Shown here one piece after another: positions 55,451 through 63,945 of a stretch of 64,000 nucleotides of DNA. A program made the translations under genes and the position numbers. The stretch lies in the NCBI RefSeq assembly GCF_023278085.1, contig NZ_CP066265.1, positions 1,704,501 through 1,768,500 of the forward strand. Direction: 5' to 3'. Numbering within the stretch: the first letter of the stretch is position 1; the number at the start of each line of letters is the position of its first letter. Below the pieces are notes generated by a model. It worked only from the letters and a program-made list of their open reading frames with translations. It searched no databases and was not told the origin of the DNA. Source of the stretch: Pseudomonas syringae (GTDB taxonomy: Bacteria > Pseudomonadota > Gammaproteobacteria > Pseudomonadales > Pseudomonadaceae).

Positions 55451-55615
55451 ATGACGCATCTGAATGAGGCGTAAGAGAATTGGCTTGGGCGTTTAATGCA
55501 CAGGAATGGTGCAGAGAATGCCGGTTTTTTATTCAAGTCCTTGATATCAATGCGTTTATGTCGGTGGCACGGGCCTTGCGATGGTCTTGGTGTCCACGGT
55601 GACAAGGAGTACGGC

Positions 55616-57025
55616 ATGATCCGCACCTTTTATGACGAGATGTACGATGCTGGCGGTGTTGTTCGCCCGCATTATCGGGAGTTCGCCCGCTGGTTGGGCG
55701 ATACGCCACCTGAGCTGCTGGCTCAACGCAGGCGTGAAGCCGATTTGCTGTTTCATCGCGCCGGGATCACGTTCACGCTCTATGGTGACGAACAGGGCAC
55801 CGAGCGGCTTATCCCGTTCGACACCATTCCGCGCAGCATTCCCGCGAGCGAGTGGCGAATTGTCGAGCGCGGCTGCATTCAGCGTGTGAAGGCGCTGAAC
55901 ATGTTTCTGGCTGATCTGTACCACGATCAGCGCATCATCAAGGCCGGGATCATCCCCGCCGAACAGGTGCTGGCCAACGAGCAATATCAGTTGGCAATGC
56001 AAGGCCTCAACCTGCACCGGGATCTGTACTCGCACATTTCGGGCGTCGATCTGGTGCGTGACGGTGACGGTACGTATTACGTGCTGGAGGACAACCTGCG
56101 TACGCCTAGCGGTGTGAGCTACATGCTCGAAGACCGTAAGATGATGATGCGCCTGTTCCCGGAGCTGTTCGCTGCCCAACGCATCGCGCCGATCGATCAT
56201 TACCCGAACCTGCTGCTCGACACGCTCAAGAGCTCCAGCCATCTGGACAACCCGAGCGTCGTGGTGCTGACCCCTGGGCGTTTCAACAGCGCCTTTTTCG
56301 AGCATGCGTTTCTGGCGCGCGAGATGGGCGTCGAACTGGTGGAAGGTGCTGATCTGTTTGTACGGGATGACCGCGTGTTCATGCGCACCACCGATGGCCC
56401 GAAAGCCGTCGACGTGATCTACCGTCGCCTGGACGATGCATTCCTCGATCCGCTGGCGTTCAATCCCGATTCGATGCTGGGTGTGCCGGGCCTGCTGTCC
56501 GCCTACCGCTCCGGCAACGTGGTGCTGGCCAATGCCATCGGCACCGGAGTGGCAGATGACAAGTCGGTCTATCCGTATGTCACCGACATGATTCGTTTCT
56601 ATCTGGACGAAGAGCCGATTCTCAAGAACGTACCGACCTGGCAATGCCGCAAGCCGGAAGAACTGTCACACGTGCTGGCCAACCTGGGCGACCTTGTCGT
56701 CAAGGAAACCCAGGGCTCCGGCGGCTACGGCATGCTGGTCGGCCCCGCAGCGACGGCCGCCGAGATCGAAGCCTTTCGCGCGCGTCTCAAAGCCAAGCCG
56801 CATGCCTACATCGCCCAGCCCACGCTGTGCCTGTCGACCTGCCCGACCTTTGTCGAGAACGGTATTGCCCCGCGACATATCGATTTGCGTCCCTTTGTCT
56901 TGTCCGGTCGCGAAACCCGCGTCGTGCCTGGCGGCCTTACCCGCGTAGCGTTACGCGAAGGCTCGCTGGTCGTGAATTCGTCTCAGGGTGGCGGAACCAA
57001 AGACACCTGGGTGGTCGAGGATTAA
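55616..57025 (+). CDS. Circularly permuted ATP-grasp protein
   Basis: 469 residues, COG2308-type. Starts MIRTFYDEMYDAGGVVRPHY, contains HISGVDLVRDGDGTYYVLED and NLRTPSGVSYMLEDR, the family hallmarks, and KETQGSGGYGMLVGP in the second half, likely the phosphate loop of the permuted fold. ATP-grasp enzymes form amide bonds by acyl-phosphate; the substrate of this family is not established. AAGGAG precedes ATG 55616; an in-frame upstream extension is rejected. First gene of a three-gene operon with the alpha-E and transglutaminase proteins. Confidence 0.92.
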   Translation: MIRTFYDEMYDAGGVVRPHYREFARWLGDTPPELLAQRRREADLLFHRAGITFTLYGDEQGTERLIPFDTIPRSIPASEWRIVERGCIQRVKALNMFLADLYHDQRIIKAGIIPAEQVLANEQYQLAMQGLNLHRDLYSHISGVDLVRDGDGTYYVLEDNLRTPSGVSYMLEDRKMMMRLFPELFAAQRIAPIDHYPNLLLDTLKSSSHLDNPSVVVLTPGRFNSAFFEHAFLAREMGVELVEGADLFVRDDRVFMRTTDGPKAVDVIYRRLDDAFLDPLAFNPDSMLGVPGLLSAYRSGNVVLANAIGTGVADDKSVYPYVTDMIRFYLDEEPILKNVPTWQCRKPEELSHVLANLGDLVVKETQGSGGYGMLVGPAATAAEIEAFRARLKAKPHAYIAQPTLCLSTCPTFVENGIAPRHIDLRPFVLSGRETRVVPGGLTRVALREGSLVVNSSQGGGTKDTWVVED

Positions 57026-57037
57026 GGATGCCTGCCA

Positions 57038-57997
57038 ATGCTAAGTAGAACTGCCTCCGATCTTTTCTGGATGTCGCGTTACCTGGAGCGAGCAGAGAAT
57101 CTCGCCCGAATGCTGGACGTGAGCTATTCGCTGTCGTTGATGCCCCAGGACGGGCGTGGCGACGGGCTGGATGAAATAGCCATGCCGCTGCTGATCACCG
57201 GAACCCTGGAAACCTATATCGAGCGTCACGGTGAATTGCATGCCGAGCGCATGCTGCACTTCTTTGCACTGGACGCGACCAACCCGGCGAGCATCTACAG
57301 TTGCCTGGGTGCGGCACGTGCCAGCGCGCACGCGGTACGCGGCCGGATTACGGCGGACATGTGGGAGAACATCAACTCCACGTGGCTTGAAATCCGCGGC
57401 ATCGCCCAGCAAGGCCTGACGCGCTACGGCATGAGCCGGTTCTGCGAGTGGGTCAAGGAGCGTTCGCACCTGTTCCGCGGTGCGACCTACGGCACCATCA
57501 TGCGTAACGATGCCTTCCGCTTCATTCGTCTCGGGACTTTCATCGAACGCGCTGACAACACCATGCGCATGCTCGATGCCCGCTATGAAATGCTCGAATT
57601 GCGTGGCCCCCAGGCGAATGCCGCTGCCGACAACTCGGCGGCGGGTTACTACCAGTGGAGCGCCTTGCTGCGCGCACTGTCGTCGTTCGAGGCCTACACT
57701 GAAGTCTATCGAGACGCCCCTGGCGCACGTCAGGTTGCCGAGCTTTTGCTGCTGCGTGCCGATATTCCGCGTTCGTTGCGCGCCTGTCTGGAAGAGATGG
57801 ATGTGATCCTCGCCAGCCTGCCAGGCATCAACGGTCGCCCGGCGCAGCGCATGGCGGCTGAAATGGACGCTCGCCTGCGCTACACGAGCATCGACGAAAT
57901 CCTCGATGAAGGTCTGCATGAGTGGCTGAACGAATTCATCCCGATGCTGGCCCAGTTGGGTGATGCCATCCACATATCGTACCTGGAGGCTGCATGA
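57038..57997 (+). CDS. Alpha-E domain protein
   Basis: 319 residues, all-helical, COG2307-type. SDLFWMSRYLERAENLAR at the start and FIRLGTFIERADNTMRMLD in the middle are the two family hallmarks (the ExxxR helix motifs recur). Function unknown; it always travels with the ATP-grasp and transglutaminase genes as I know it, so it probably forms a complex or carries their substrate. 12 bases after the ATP-grasp stop; its own stop overlaps the next start (ATGA). Confidence 0.92.
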   Translation: MLSRTASDLFWMSRYLERAENLARMLDVSYSLSLMPQDGRGDGLDEIAMPLLITGTLETYIERHGELHAERMLHFFALDATNPASIYSCLGAARASAHAVRGRITADMWENINSTWLEIRGIAQQGLTRYGMSRFCEWVKERSHLFRGATYGTIMRNDAFRFIRLGTFIERADNTMRMLDARYEMLELRGPQANAAADNSAAGYYQWSALLRALSSFEAYTEVYRDAPGARQVAELLLLRADIPRSLRACLEEMDVILASLPGINGRPAQRMAAEMDARLRYTSIDEILDEGLHEWLNEFIPMLAQLGDAIHISYLEAA

Positions 57998-58824
57998 GAC
58001 TCTCTATAAGCCACGAGACCACCTATCACTATGATGATCAGGTGCGTTCGAGTATCCAGTACCTGCGCCTGACCCCCCATGACAGTGAACGCCAGCAAGT
58101 GCTTAGCTGGCAGCTGACGTTACCGCGCCCGGTGCGGGCGCAGGTCGACCCGTTCGGCAATATCCTGCACGTGCTGAGCCTGGAAGAGCCGCACGAAGAA
58201 ATCATTATCGGCGCGCGCGGGCAGGTCGAGATCGACGAAACCTGCGAGGCCGAGCATGAAAACCAGTCGGCGCTGCCGTTTCTGCGGGTGACTCGCCTGA
58301 CCGAGCCGGACGAGGCGATTCGCAGCTTTGCGGCAAAAGAGTGTCGCAAGCGCAATGACCGTACTGCACTGATCGATCTGATGCAGGCTCTGAATCAGCA
58401 CATGACGTACACCCAGGGCGCGACGGAGGTCGATACCTGCGCAGCCCAGGCATTTGCCGGTCGTTCAGGCGTCTGTCAGGACCATACTCACGCGTTTCTG
58501 GCCTGCGCTCGCAGCCTGGGCGTGCCGGCACGTTATGTTTCCGGTTATCTGTGCAGTGAAGACAGCGAGCATCTGTCCAGCCATGCCTGGGCCGAGGCAT
58601 GGATCGATAACGCCTGGTACAGCTTCGATGTGACTAACCAGCTGGCGATTCCCGAGCGCCATCTGAAGCTCGCCGTCGGGCTGGATTACCTGGATGCCTG
58701 TCCGGTGCGCGGCATGCGCCGTGGCGGCGGGTCGGAACAGATGCACGCCAAGGTCGTGGTGTCACCCATGACGGGCACGCCTAAAGTGAAGGTCAGGGTT
58801 CAGGCTCAAAGCCAGCATCAGTAA
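57994..58824 (+). CDS. Transglutaminase-like cysteine peptidase family protein
   Basis: 276 residues, COG1305-type. N-terminal beta domain (about 1-130; MRLSISHETTYHYDDQVRSS), then the papain-like core with the complete triad: Cys in GRSGVCQDHTHAFLACARSL, His in HLSSHAWAEAWI and Asp in WYSFDVTNQ. No signal peptide, so cytoplasmic. Likely makes or cuts an amide or isopeptide bond on the product of the ATP-grasp partner; inference. Overlaps the alpha-E gene by four bases. Confidence 0.93.
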   Translation: MRLSISHETTYHYDDQVRSSIQYLRLTPHDSERQQVLSWQLTLPRPVRAQVDPFGNILHVLSLEEPHEEIIIGARGQVEIDETCEAEHENQSALPFLRVTRLTEPDEAIRSFAAKECRKRNDRTALIDLMQALNQHMTYTQGATEVDTCAAQAFAGRSGVCQDHTHAFLACARSLGVPARYVSGYLCSEDSEHLSSHAWAEAWIDNAWYSFDVTNQLAIPERHLKLAVGLDYLDACPVRGMRRGGGSEQMHAKVVVSPMTGTPKVKVRVQAQSQHQ

Positions 58825-58886
58825 GGTGAGCGATGCGCGGGTTGACTTGAAACAATCTGCGCATCCCTACAGGGTCGTGGCAGGGC

Positions 58887-59258
58887 TTATTCCGCAGGGT
58901 CGTCAGACGTGTCGTATAACGCGTTGTGCAATTCTTCGTAGTTGCCGCCGTTGATGACGCTGAAATAACCCGCTGCCGTCAGCTTGTCCTGAGCCCTGTT
59001 GGCCTTGTTGTTATCGCTGCTGAAGATGACGAATACCGCATTGCGGTCGTTGAGCACCTGCTTCATCTGATTGACCAGCCGCACCTCATCGACCCGCACG
59101 GCGTTCAGCACAGTACCGGCTTCGTAGTCGCTCTGGCTGCGCACATCCATCGCCAGCTTGCCTTCTTTCAAGGCTGCCACCGCCGCCGCCTGATCCACAA
59201 CGCCCGCCTGTGCAGCGAAGCTGCCTGCGAGTGCACATAACGCTATCCATCGGCGCAT
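58887..59258 (-). CDS. Exported rhodanese-fold protein without catalytic cysteine
   Basis: 123 residues. A signal peptide (MRRWIALCALAGSFAAQAG) is followed by a single rhodanese domain (LAMDVRSQSDYEAGTVLNAV; KLTAAGYFSVINGG). The active-site loop that should be CxxxxR reads VFVIFSSDNNKANRA, so the Cys is missing, and the mature protein has no cysteine at all. It cannot transfer sulfur by the known mechanism. PspE-like periplasmic proteins are the nearest relatives. GGGAGA precedes ATG 59258. Convergent with the transglutaminase operon. Confidence 0.83.
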   Translation of the reverse strand: MRRWIALCALAGSFAAQAGVVDQAAAVAALKEGKLAMDVRSQSDYEAGTVLNAVRVDEVRLVNQMKQVLNDRNAVFVIFSSDNNKANRAQDKLTAAGYFSVINGGNYEELHNALYDTSDDPAE

Positions 59259-59325
59259 AAGCCCGTCTCCCTTCATTTGAGTGGAAAGAGTGGCACAGTT
59301 GCACGCGGCACGAAAGCGTATCGGA

Positions 59326-59427
59326 TCAGCCAAACAGCCGGTTAAGGTTTGGCACGATCAGGAGTAGCGTTGTGGTAAACAGGATGAGTCCTGCCTGACG
59401 TACTTTGGAGCGTTTGAGTTTGAGCAT
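59326..59427 (-). CDS. 33-residue membrane peptide
   Basis: MLKLKRSKVRQAGLILFTTT followed by LLLIVPNLNRLFG: a basic N-terminus and one hydrophobic segment, so a single-span peptide with the N-terminus inside. AAAGGCGG precedes the ATG. 67 bases upstream of the rhodanese gene on the same strand, so the two may share a transcript. Too short for domain recognition; charge pattern and ribosome site argue that it is real. Confidence 0.5.
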   Translation of the reverse strand: MLKLKRSKVRQAGLILFTTTLLLIVPNLNRLFG

Positions 59428-59874
59428 GGCTGACCGCCTTTTGTTTTTATTCCTGACGATTTAACGCGCCGGATGTTGCAAATAGATGGCGAGTAATCGG
59501 TTGCTTACACGATTGAGCGTTGAACAGACGGGGCCGGTCATCTGACCGCTCCCCCGAGCGTTGCACGGTTTCCGTCGCTCTCTCTGTTACAGATATAAAC
59601 ATAGAGCTGACGTGCGCTGATCTATAGAACCGTTCGGAATTTAAAATTGCTTTATCTAAACGCTCGGTTATCAATTTGAACAAGCGTGAGGCCACAGGCC
59701 TTCGCTAGACGCTTCCAGCAAAATTGACTGTTTTGTGCCGTTCGTCCGAGTCGGAATTGTCCTACATTGTTCGCGTACGCCGTCTGCATGCTCGGCGCTG
59801 CTTGATTTGGTGGGGGCTTCAAGGCAGGCTTCGTGGGTGCGCTTTTACCTCATTACTGTTTCAGGTCCTCATTT
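59428..59874. other. Gene-free region before the glutamine amidotransferase gene
   Basis: About 450 bases. An open frame on the minus strand (59447-59695) lacks protein features. The AT-rich part around 59633-59675 has the words CCGTTCGG and CGCTCGGTT, which could be operator halves. The palindrome AGGCC-ACA-GGCCT lies near 59690. Confidence 0.45.
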
Positions 59875-60603
59875 ATGCCTTTACGCATCTGTATTCTGGA
59901 AACCGATAACCTGCGTCCGGAACTGGTTGAGCAGTATCAGGGTTACGGACGGATGTTCGAATTGCTGTTCGTGCGCCAGCCGATTGCCGCAGAGCTGTCG
60001 GTGTACAACGTGGTGCAAGGCATTTATCCACCTCAGGACGAGCGATTCGACGCTTATCTGGTGACCGGCAGCAAAGCCGACTCGTTCGGCACCGATCCAT
60101 GGATACAAACCTTGAAGGGCTACTTGCTCGAGCTGTATCAGCGCGGCGAAAAGTTGCTGGGTATCTGCTTTGGCCACCAGTTGCTGGCGTTATTGCTGGG
60201 CGGCAAGACCGAACGTGCCGCTCAGGGTTGGGGTGTGGGTATCCATCATTATCAACTGGCAAACGCCACGCCGTGGATGACGCCGAAGATGGACCAGTTG
60301 ACGCTACTGATCAGCCATCAGGATCAGGTCACTGCGCTGCCCGAGAACGCCACGGTGATTGCCTCCAGCGAGTTCTGCCCGTTCGCGGCTTATCACATCA
60401 ACCATCAGGTGCTGTGCTTCCAGGGCCATCCTGAGTTCATTCACGAGTTTTCACGCCGCTTGCTGGATCTTCGTCAGGAAGCACTGGGCGAGCAGATTTA
60501 CCAGCAGGGCGTCGCCAGCCTCGATCATGATCACCACGGGGCCACAGTGGCCGAGTGGATGATGCGTTTCGTGGCGCATCGGCCGGAAGGTCAGGCCGTT
60601 TGA
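59875..60603 (+). CDS. Class I glutamine amidotransferase
   Basis: 242 residues, stand-alone glutaminase domain. The Cys nucleophile is in GICFGHQLLALLLGG (about residue 100), and the partner His-Glu in CFQGHPEFIHEF. Such GuaA-like single-domain proteins hydrolyse glutamine or a gamma-glutamyl compound (for example gamma-glutamyl-putrescine-like substrates). ATG 59875 is chosen because family members start with MPLRICILETD-like sequence. The ribosome site is weak (CAGG). Partner synthetase not seen. Confidence 0.88.
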   Translation: MPLRICILETDNLRPELVEQYQGYGRMFELLFVRQPIAAELSVYNVVQGIYPPQDERFDAYLVTGSKADSFGTDPWIQTLKGYLLELYQRGEKLLGICFGHQLLALLLGGKTERAAQGWGVGIHHYQLANATPWMTPKMDQLTLLISHQDQVTALPENATVIASSEFCPFAAYHINHQVLCFQGHPEFIHEFSRRLLDLRQEALGEQIYQQGVASLDHDHHGATVAEWMMRFVAHRPEGQAV

Positions 60604-60655
60604 CAGGCCCGACTTCCATATTCGTGGATTTCTATACGGCAATCGGTGCCTTGCT

Positions 60656-61627
60656 CTACAACCAGCCCGAGCGTTTGAAGCTGGCGAACAATGCTCCGCA
60701 GCCACCGAATATCACGCCGAGCACGATAAAGTATCCGTAGTGCCAGGTGAGTTCAGGCATGTTTTCGAAGTTCATGCCGTAGATCCCGGCAATTGCAGTC
60801 GGAAAAGCCAGAATCGCTGCCCAGCCGGCAAACTTGCGCTGCACGATGCTTTGTCGTGACGACTCCAGCAGCAGACCGATTTCAATGGTCTGGCTGGCGA
60901 TGTCACACAGGTTGCCCAGGTCTTCCATCTGCCGTTTGACGTGAATCTCTACATCACGGAAGTACGGCCGCATGTTCTTGTCGATGAACGGAAAACTGAG
61001 TCTCTGCAGCTCCTCGCCCACTTCCACCATCGGTGCCACATAGCGACGCATGCGCAACAGGTCGCGGCGCAGGGCATGGATGTGCTGGATGTCGGACTCG
61101 CGCAATGAACCGCCGATCACACTTTGTTCCAGCAGCTCAAGCTCCGCATGAATGGCTTCGGTGACCGGCTGATAGTTTTCGGTAACGAAGTCCAGCAGAG
61201 CGTACAGCACGAAGTCTTCGCCATGCTCCAGCAGCAGTGGCCTGGCTTCGCAGCGTTGCCGCACCAGCCCGTAGGACTTGGAGTGCCCGTTGCGTGAAGT
61301 GATGACGTAGCCCTTGCCCGCGAAGATGTGGGTTTCTATGAACAGCAGCTTGCCGTTGTCGCGTACCGGCGCATAGGTCACGATGAACAGCGCATCGCCG
61401 AAGGTCTCCAGCTTCGGACGACTGTGAACCTCCATGGCATCTTCAAGGGCCAGCTCATGCAGATTGAACTGCTCTTTGAGGCTGGTCAGCTCTTCTGCAC
61501 TGGGTTGCTCCAACCCGATCCAGACGAAATGGTCAGGCTTGGCGGCCCAGGCAGCGCCTTCATCAAGGGTAATATCCCGAACTTTCTTGCCTTTGCTGTA
61601 AACCGCTGCTGCAACAACTCGACCCAT
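60656..61627 (-). CDS. corA: CorA-family magnesium/cobalt transporter
   Basis: Homopentameric inner-membrane Mg2+ channel. 323 residues. Large cytoplasmic N-domain (about 1-250), then two C-terminal spans with the signature IYGMNFENMPEL (GMN at the pore mouth) between them. The C-terminus ends ALFASFKRSGWL, basic as in the family. Stand-alone gene, convergent with the amidotransferase. Confidence 0.94.
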   Translation of the reverse strand: MGRVVAAAVYSKGKKVRDITLDEGAAWAAKPDHFVWIGLEQPSAEELTSLKEQFNLHELALEDAMEVHSRPKLETFGDALFIVTYAPVRDNGKLLFIETHIFAGKGYVITSRNGHSKSYGLVRQRCEARPLLLEHGEDFVLYALLDFVTENYQPVTEAIHAELELLEQSVIGGSLRESDIQHIHALRRDLLRMRRYVAPMVEVGEELQRLSFPFIDKNMRPYFRDVEIHVKRQMEDLGNLCDIASQTIEIGLLLESSRQSIVQRKFAGWAAILAFPTAIAGIYGMNFENMPELTWHYGYFIVLGVIFGGCGALFASFKRSGWL

Positions 61628-61722
61628 GGCGCTATCGCTTCTTCAATATGTCAGTGGCGCAAATGATCATGCGCGGTAGCTGATCAGATTGATCAAATGC
61701 GGATCAGTTCGCCGATAAACGA

Positions 61723-61742
61723 AAGCCCGCACAGGCGGGCTT
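61723..61742 (-). terminator. Rho-independent terminator of the crotonase gene
   Basis: Read on the minus strand: AAGCCCGC, loop CTGT, GCGGGCTT, followed by TCGTTT. About 12 bases after the stop. Confidence 0.8.
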
Positions 61743-61753
61743 CGGCTCAAGCA

Positions 61754-62443
61754 TCAAAGCAGGTGCTGTCGATCCTCTTCGATCGCCGCATCCAGTGTCT
61801 CGAGCAAGGCTTTTCTGGCCTTGAGCTTGGTGTTCTTGTGCGCGTTCATGTTGATCTTCCTGAACTGTGCCGCGACCGCCAATGCGGCAGCTTGCAGCTC
61901 TTCGACACTGACCACCTTGTCGAGAAAGCCTGCCGCCATCGCCGCTTCAGGATCGAACATTTCGGCGTTGATCACCGAGCGGTTGAACGCCGATTTACGC
62001 AGTCGGTCACGGGCCAGCTCGATACCGGCGTGGTGCATGGTCATGCCGATCTGCACTTCGTTCAGGCCAATGCTGAACGGGCCTGCCACACCGATTCTGT
62101 AATCTGCAGACAGCAGCAGAAACGCACCTTTGGCGACGGCGTGGCCGGGGCAGGCAACAATGATAGGGAAGGGGTGCGACAGCATGCGTCGTGCCAGCGT
62201 CGAGCCCTGTGCGACCAGGCTGATGGCGGCTTCGGCGCTAGACGTCATGACCTTGAGGTCGTAGCCGCCCGAAAGGATGCCCGGCTGACCGGTCAGAATA
62301 ACGATGGCCCGATCCTTTTCGGCCTGATCCAGTGCGGCGTTGAACGCGACAATCACGTCCGGGGAGATAGCATTGACCTTGCCGTTGTTCAGGGTCAGCG
62401 TGGCAACGCCGTCGTCCAGGTGGTACGAGACCAGATCACTCAT
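61754..62443 (-). CDS. Enoyl-CoA hydratase/isomerase-family (crotonase) protein
   Basis: 229 residues. Crotonase oxyanion elements are PGILSGGYDLKVM and VACPGHAVAKGAFLLLSADY. The usual catalytic Glu pair of hydratases is only partly kept (LNEVQIGMTM), so it may be an isomerase or hydrolase. No signal peptide. Stand-alone gene; acyl-CoA substrate unknown. Confidence 0.86.
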   Translation of the reverse strand: MSDLVSYHLDDGVATLTLNNGKVNAISPDVIVAFNAALDQAEKDRAIVILTGQPGILSGGYDLKVMTSSAEAAISLVAQGSTLARRMLSHPFPIIVACPGHAVAKGAFLLLSADYRIGVAGPFSIGLNEVQIGMTMHHAGIELARDRLRKSAFNRSVINAEMFDPEAAMAAGFLDKVVSVEELQAAALAVAAQFRKINMNAHKNTKLKARKALLETLDAAIEEDRQHLL

Positions 62444-62568
62444 GACGTGATTCCTTTATTGAAGTAGGCAGACGTTACTCATCCACAAAGACCAGGTAAA
62501 GCGCTGACTGACCGGTCACTGAATGGCTTGCTGAGCAAGGGACGATTCGCCGGCACAGAAGGCTCCGG

Positions 62569-62862
62569 TCACGGCTGGATGTCGTTGAACCCGCAATATT
62601 CTTCCCAGTCCATTCCCAGCGCCTCGGCCACCTGCTGGTGTGCTTCCAGACGCATGCTTTTCAACTGCTCGGGTGACTCGGCAATCAGTTCCAGCGCCAG
62701 TTCCCATGGCTCTATGCCTTGATCTTCTGCCTCGTCTTCAAAGGCCCACTGCACTTGCTGCTTTTGCTCTTCAGGACTCAGGCTGCTGATTTCATCCTTC
62801 AGGGTCGGATGCGTCGCGAGGTATTTCGCCAGCGCGGCTTCGTTCCACTCAAGTGCGTTCAT
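62569..62862 (-). CDS. Small acidic conserved protein (DUF6388-like)
   Basis: 97 residues. MNALEWNEAALAKYLATHPT, then HPTLKDEISSLSPEEQKQQV and QGIEPWELALELIAES; highly acidic and helical. I believe this is the DUF6388 group of Pseudomonas small proteins, but the name is from memory. ATG 62862 is chosen over an upstream extension of 32 residues, which has a different composition; GGAACCCGCT lies before it. Function unknown. Confidence 0.7.
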   Translation of the reverse strand: MNALEWNEAALAKYLATHPTLKDEISSLSPEEQKQQVQWAFEDEAEDQGIEPWELALELIAESPEQLKSMRLEAHQQVAEALGMDWEEYCGFNDIQP

Positions 62863-62994
62863 AGCGGGTTCCTCAAACGGGTAGATGGCCGGACGCAACT
62901 GGGTGCGGCCTGAAAAAGAGCGCGTGATTGTGCGGGAGCAGAGGATTGATGTCAGCACCCGGACAGGATAATCGCTAGAGTGTCAGAGAATTTT

Positions 62995-63026
62995 CAGTTG
63001 TCCATTTGATGCAGCTATCCATTTGA
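62995..63026 (+). repeat. Tandem direct repeat upstream of the EthD gene
   Basis: CAGTTGTCCATTTGA (62995-63009) and CAGCTATCCATTTGA (63012-63026), two mismatches, period 17 bases, ending just before the ribosome site of the EthD gene. Two same-phase copies at a near-helical spacing suggest a protein-binding site. Confidence 0.6.
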
Positions 63027-63038
63027 GAGGAGATCGAC

Positions 63039-63365
63039 ATGATCAAAGTCAGCGTGCTGTATGCGTATGAAGAAGGCGCACGTTTCGACCACGAGTACTA
63101 CCGTGACAAGCATTTGCCGCTGGTGCAGAAACTCATGGGCGAGCATTGCAAGGGCTACAGCGTCGATCGTGGCATTGGCGGTGCTGCGCCAGGCTCGGAC
63201 CCGCTGTATATCGCCATGTGCCATATCTATTGCGACTCCATCGAAGCCTTCGAGGCGGGCATGGGGCCGCACGCTAAAGATATCAACGGCGATATCATCA
63301 ACTACACCGACCTGATACCGGAGATACAGATCAGTGAAGTTCGCAAAGAAGTGAGAACGGCGTAA
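63039..63365 (+). CDS. EthD-family protein
   Basis: 108 residues: MIKVSVLYAYEEGARFDHEY, then YYRDKHLPLVQKLMGEHCKG is the EthD/dimeric alpha-beta barrel hallmark (FDxxYYxxxHxPL). Members act in degradation or as small ferredoxin-like enzymes; the substrate is open. AGGAGATCGAC precedes the ATG. Convergent and adjacent to the next gene (4 bases between stops). Confidence 0.9.
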   Translation: MIKVSVLYAYEEGARFDHEYYRDKHLPLVQKLMGEHCKGYSVDRGIGGAAPGSDPLYIAMCHIYCDSIEAFEAGMGPHAKDINGDIINYTDLIPEIQISEVRKEVRTA

Positions 63366-63369
63366 CGGT

Positions 63370-63789
63370 TTATCGAGCGGCTTTCTGGCGAGCCGCGTCT
63401 TTTCTCGAGGACGTCCCGCCCGACGGGTCAAAACACTGGCTGTCGTAGCGCGGGCTTCGGCATTGGGAGGCGACGCTGGGCGGCGGCGGGCGGTTGCGCT
63501 GATAAGCCTTGTAGCGTTCTGTTTCAACCACCGTCACGTGAGCACGGCTACTGACCTTCAGGTACTCGGTGGCCTTGAGGTTGGTCTTGTGGACATAATC
63601 CAGCGGTTCTCCCTCGCGCATAATCAAGGGCGGGCCGGGCCGCTGCGGTGTGCTCTGCAGGTTGCTGTCGCACGGGATGGACGCAAAGCTCACCTTGCCT
63701 TCAGCTGAGGTGCACTTGAATATTTCGCTGTGCGCTGTACTTGCGCCGAATACTGAGGCCAGCGCCAGCATGATTGAAAGCCTTTTCAT
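63370..63789 (-). CDS. DUF4124-domain exported protein
   Basis: 139 residues. A signal peptide (MKRLSIMLALASVFGASTAHS) is followed by the DUF4124 element EIFKCTSAEGKVSFASIPCD (K-C...G...S...PC). The rest is proline- and arginine-rich with two cysteines. GGGAGAG precedes ATG 63789; a long upstream extension is rejected. Periplasmic or secreted; function unknown. Confidence 0.85.
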   Translation of the reverse strand: MKRLSIMLALASVFGASTAHSEIFKCTSAEGKVSFASIPCDSNLQSTPQRPGPPLIMREGEPLDYVHKTNLKATEYLKVSSRAHVTVVETERYKAYQRNRPPPPSVASQCRSPRYDSQCFDPSGGTSSRKDAARQKAAR

Positions 63790-63945
63790 GAATCTCTCCC
63801 TAGATAGCGCAAGGCTATCATCTGGCGTCGAATGCTGCCAGATCATCCCGTTGCACGTGGAATGTCCGTTCGTCAGTCGCATTGCACGGCTGCGCCAGTC
63901 AGGTCTCTGACTATCAGGTTCTGAATTTTTTAAATGGAGGCGCAT

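Larger units (their letters stand above)
55098..55615. other. Gene-free region between RraB-like gene and ATP-grasp operon
   Basis: About 520 bases without a credible protein gene. It holds a terminator oriented to the minus strand (55247-55273), an inverted pair GGCTTTTTTTGCC (55203) / GGCAAAAAAAAAGCC (55244) around it, and the promoter of the ATP-grasp operon. Confidence 0.55.

Noticed and set aside
55556..56644. 362-residue open frame on the minus strand
   Set aside because: Antisense shadow of the ATP-grasp gene; it would also cover the candidate small RNA start, but has no ribosome site or protein features.
59447..59695. 82-residue open frame on the minus strand
   Set aside because: No ribosome site, no domain, and it spans the AT-rich likely promoter area.
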